A DNA stretch of 40,230 nt from an uncultured Lachnospiraceae bacterium. GTDB lineage: Bacteria > Bacillota > Clostridia > Lachnospirales > Lachnospiraceae. Shown here in pieces: positions 39,013-40,230 of this stretch. Position numbers and translations under genes: made by a program. The notes under the pieces were generated by a model. That model searched no databases. It was not told the DNA's origin and was given only the letters and a program-made list of their open reading frames with translations. The stretch spans positions 1-40,230 of the forward strand of contig OMZJ01000121.1 in the NCBI GenBank assembly GCA_900315495.1, in the 5' to 3' direction. Numbering within the stretch: position 1 is the stretch's first letter; every line of letters begins with the position of its first letter.

Positions 39013-39831
39013 ATGAAAAAGAATATGATCAGGGCAGCTGCAGCGGGAGTTCTCCTTTATTCCGCGACCGCAGCCGGATGGGCCATCTTCCGCGGATTTG
39101 CAGACGGCAGTGGGCCGTTTGCCCGCCTGCATGACCAGAAGACCTCGCTTCTTCCGGGAAACCGCAGGAAATACAATCCCGGGAGCATCAAAGAGAAGAC
39201 AGAAAGCCCGCTGAAGGGAAAGCGGCTGTTCTTCCTCGGTTCCTCCGTGACCTACGGCGCCGCCTCACAGGGAATCTCCTTTGTAGAGGATCTGGCAGGG
39301 CACACGGGATGCCGCGCGGTCAAGGAAGCAGTCTCCGGCACGACGCTTGTGGACGACGGAGAAGATTCCTATATCGCCCGCATGAAGAGGAACCGGGCGA
39401 AGCAGGTGGATTTGTTCATCTGCCAGCTCTCGACGAATGATGCAACTCAGAAGAAGCCGCTGGGAACCGTCGGGATATCGGAGAACCTCGAAGATTTTGA
39501 CACCCATACTGTGGCCGGCGCAATCGAATACATCATCTGCTATGCGAAAAAGCGCTGGGGGTGCCCGGTGATGTTCTACACCAATCCGGCCTACGACAGC
39601 CCGGAATACGGCCGGATGGTCCGGCTGCTGAAGGAAATTCAGAAGGAATGGAAGATCGGCGTGATCGATCTGTGGGACAACGCATCCTTCAACCGCATCT
39701 CCCGCCGGGAGCGCGCGCTGTACATGGCTGATCCGATCCATCCCACCAAAGCTGGATATCTGAAGTGGTGGCTCCCCTGCATGGAACCGCAGATCGAGAA
39801 AGTATTCCGCGACGCCCGGGGGGACGTCTGA
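39013..39831 (+). CDS. SGNH/GDSL-family hydrolase, membrane-anchored or secreted
   Basis: The 272-residue protein has an N-terminal hydrophobic segment (about 5-27) that serves as signal peptide or anchor, then an SGNH domain: block I FFLGSSVTYGAAS (Ser78 as likely nucleophile), block II SGTTLVD, block III QLSTNDA (Asn142) and block V DPIHPTKAGY (Asp240, His243). The fold hydrolyses esters, often acetyl groups on cell-wall or plant polysaccharides; the substrate is unknown. ATG follows AGGAAGGAGCACAGACG. It is monocistronic with its own promoter. Confidence 0.9.
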   Translation: MKKNMIRAAAAGVLLYSATAAGWAIFRGFADGSGPFARLHDQKTSLLPGNRRKYNPGSIKEKTESPLKGKRLFFLGSSVTYGAASQGISFVEDLAGHTGCRAVKEAVSGTTLVDDGEDSYIARMKRNRAKQVDLFICQLSTNDATQKKPLGTVGISENLEDFDTHTVAGAIEYIICYAKKRWGCPVMFYTNPAYDSPEYGRMVRLLKEIQKEWKIGVIDLWDNASFNRISRRERALYMADPIHPTKAGYLKWWLPCMEPQIEKVFRDARGDV

Positions 39832-40109
39832 TCCGCCCGGTTCGTCCGTCATATCTGATCTGTCAGACTTGTCCGGCCCTTTTATCTCCGGACTTAGCCA
39901 GTTTTACGGAACAAACGCGGCAGAAACGTTGATTTTTCAACGTTTCTGCCGCGACGCCCACTGTCCTCTTCAGTCGGACGTATGGAGCGGTTCCGTGCCA
40001 TGACCCGGATCGGCCGCTCAGGGTGTTTTCCCGGCCTGACGGATTGATTTAACCTAGATATACAGGGCTCGATGACAATGTATTTACCGCACGGGATGCC
40101 GTGATTTTC
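39832..40109. other. Intergenic region between SGNH gene and tRNA promoter
   Basis: Apart from the long hairpin at 39916-39953 I see nothing: no open frame with a ribosome binding site and no recognisable RNA. Confidence 0.5.
39916..39953. terminator. 16-bp hairpin downstream of the SGNH gene
   Basis: CGCGGCAGAAACGTTG (39916-39931) pairs perfectly with its complement at 39938-39953; the 6-nt loop is ATTTTT. The plus strand has no U-tract after the stem, while the minus strand continues TTTGTTCCG. It probably ends SGNH transcription inefficiently or protects the 3' end. Confidence 0.55.
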
Positions 40110-40138
40110 TTGACGTTCTCTGGCATCTATGCTACAAT
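40110..40138 (+). promoter_or_regulatory. Promoter of tRNA-Arg
   Basis: TTGACG (40110-40115), 17-nt spacer, TACAAT (40133-40138), about 45 nt before the tRNA 5' end. Confidence 0.85.
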
Positions 40139-40190
40139 TTTTAGCTGTTGAAAGGGTGGCGGTCTGTGCCATGCCGCTGTTCTTTCTTCT

Positions 40191-40230
40191 GTCTCTGTAG
40201 CTCAGCAGGATAGAGCGTCCGCCTCCTAAG
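40191..40230 (+). tRNA. tRNA-Arg (anticodon CCU), 5' part, cut by window end
   Basis: The sequence starts with the 7-nt acceptor strand GTCTCTG, then TA, D-arm GCTC-AGCAGGATA-GAGC, G26, anticodon stem TCCGC and loop CTCCTAA, placing anticodon CCT at 40225-40227. The window ends at the first base of the 3' anticodon stem, so the acceptor, T-arm and 3' end cannot be checked. It reads AGG arginine codons. Confidence 0.9.

Noticed and set aside
1..40230. CRISPR arrays, insertion sequences, prophage or integrase genes
   Set aside because: No regularly spaced direct repeats, transposase or integrase motifs, or paired terminal repeats were seen on either strand.

Overview
The window looks like chromosomal DNA of a moderately high-GC, low-mobility Firmicute of the Eubacteriales, most like Lachnospiraceae. 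The evidence is the Gram-positive rpmG-secE-nusG-rplK-rplA / rplJ-rplL order, an L10 leader attenuator, HemZ, RecD2, ComF, an LtaS-type polymerase, strong GGAGG ribosome binding sites and textbook sigma-A promoters with 16-18 bp spacers. I cannot name the genus. I see no insertion sequence, prophage, integrase, CRISPR array or rRNA.

Layout. 1-3,730 (minus strand): translation and transcription genes in two units, rpmG-secE-nusG-rplK-rplA and rplJ-rplL. The second has a complete attenuating leader. rplK and rplA are each preceded by a copy of the same hairpin, which I read as an L1 autoregulatory site. 3,853-10,205 (minus): mreB, then a tightly overlapping run recD2-comF-histidine kinase-response regulator. 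10,555-11,307 (plus): truA. 11,532-13,826 (minus): a lipoteichoic-acid-synthase-like polymerase. 14,238-16,693 (plus): a galK-galE operon with promoter, leader hairpin and terminator but no galT. 16,781-19,026 (minus): a HAD phosphatase coupled to hemZ. 19,264-19,961 (plus): a DUF308-like membrane protein. 20,181-21,852 (minus): an uncharacterised radical SAM/SPASM protein with its own promoter and long leader. 21,969-22,497 (plus): a small unknown protein behind a promoter with a tandem direct repeat.

The right half is more accessory. It holds a large GH115 alpha-glucuronidase-like enzyme with no visible secretion signal, a PF06541-type membrane protein with a coiled-coil tail, a flavin-reductase/NimA-like protein and an iron alcohol dehydrogenase (all minus). 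A MATE exporter (plus) follows a DtxR-like palindrome. Next comes a five-gene minus-strand operon: solute-binding protein, ATPase, two permeases and a phosphodiesterase. The window ends with a 3-hydroxyacyl-CoA dehydrogenase-like gene (minus), an SGNH esterase (plus) and the first 40 nt of a tRNA-Arg(CCU).

How genes work together. The ribosomal block is feedback-controlled at RNA level. GalK and GalE cover two of the three Leloir steps. The ABC operon pairs CUT1-type sugar or glycerophosphodiester import with a cytoplasmic nucleotide-pyrophosphatase-like enzyme, suggesting uptake and hydrolysis of a phosphodiester. GH115 points to xylan-derived glucuronoside use. The least explained items are the radical SAM gene, the small neighbour protein with its repeat operator, and the ABC-phosphodiesterase operon, whose binding protein lacks a lipobox.
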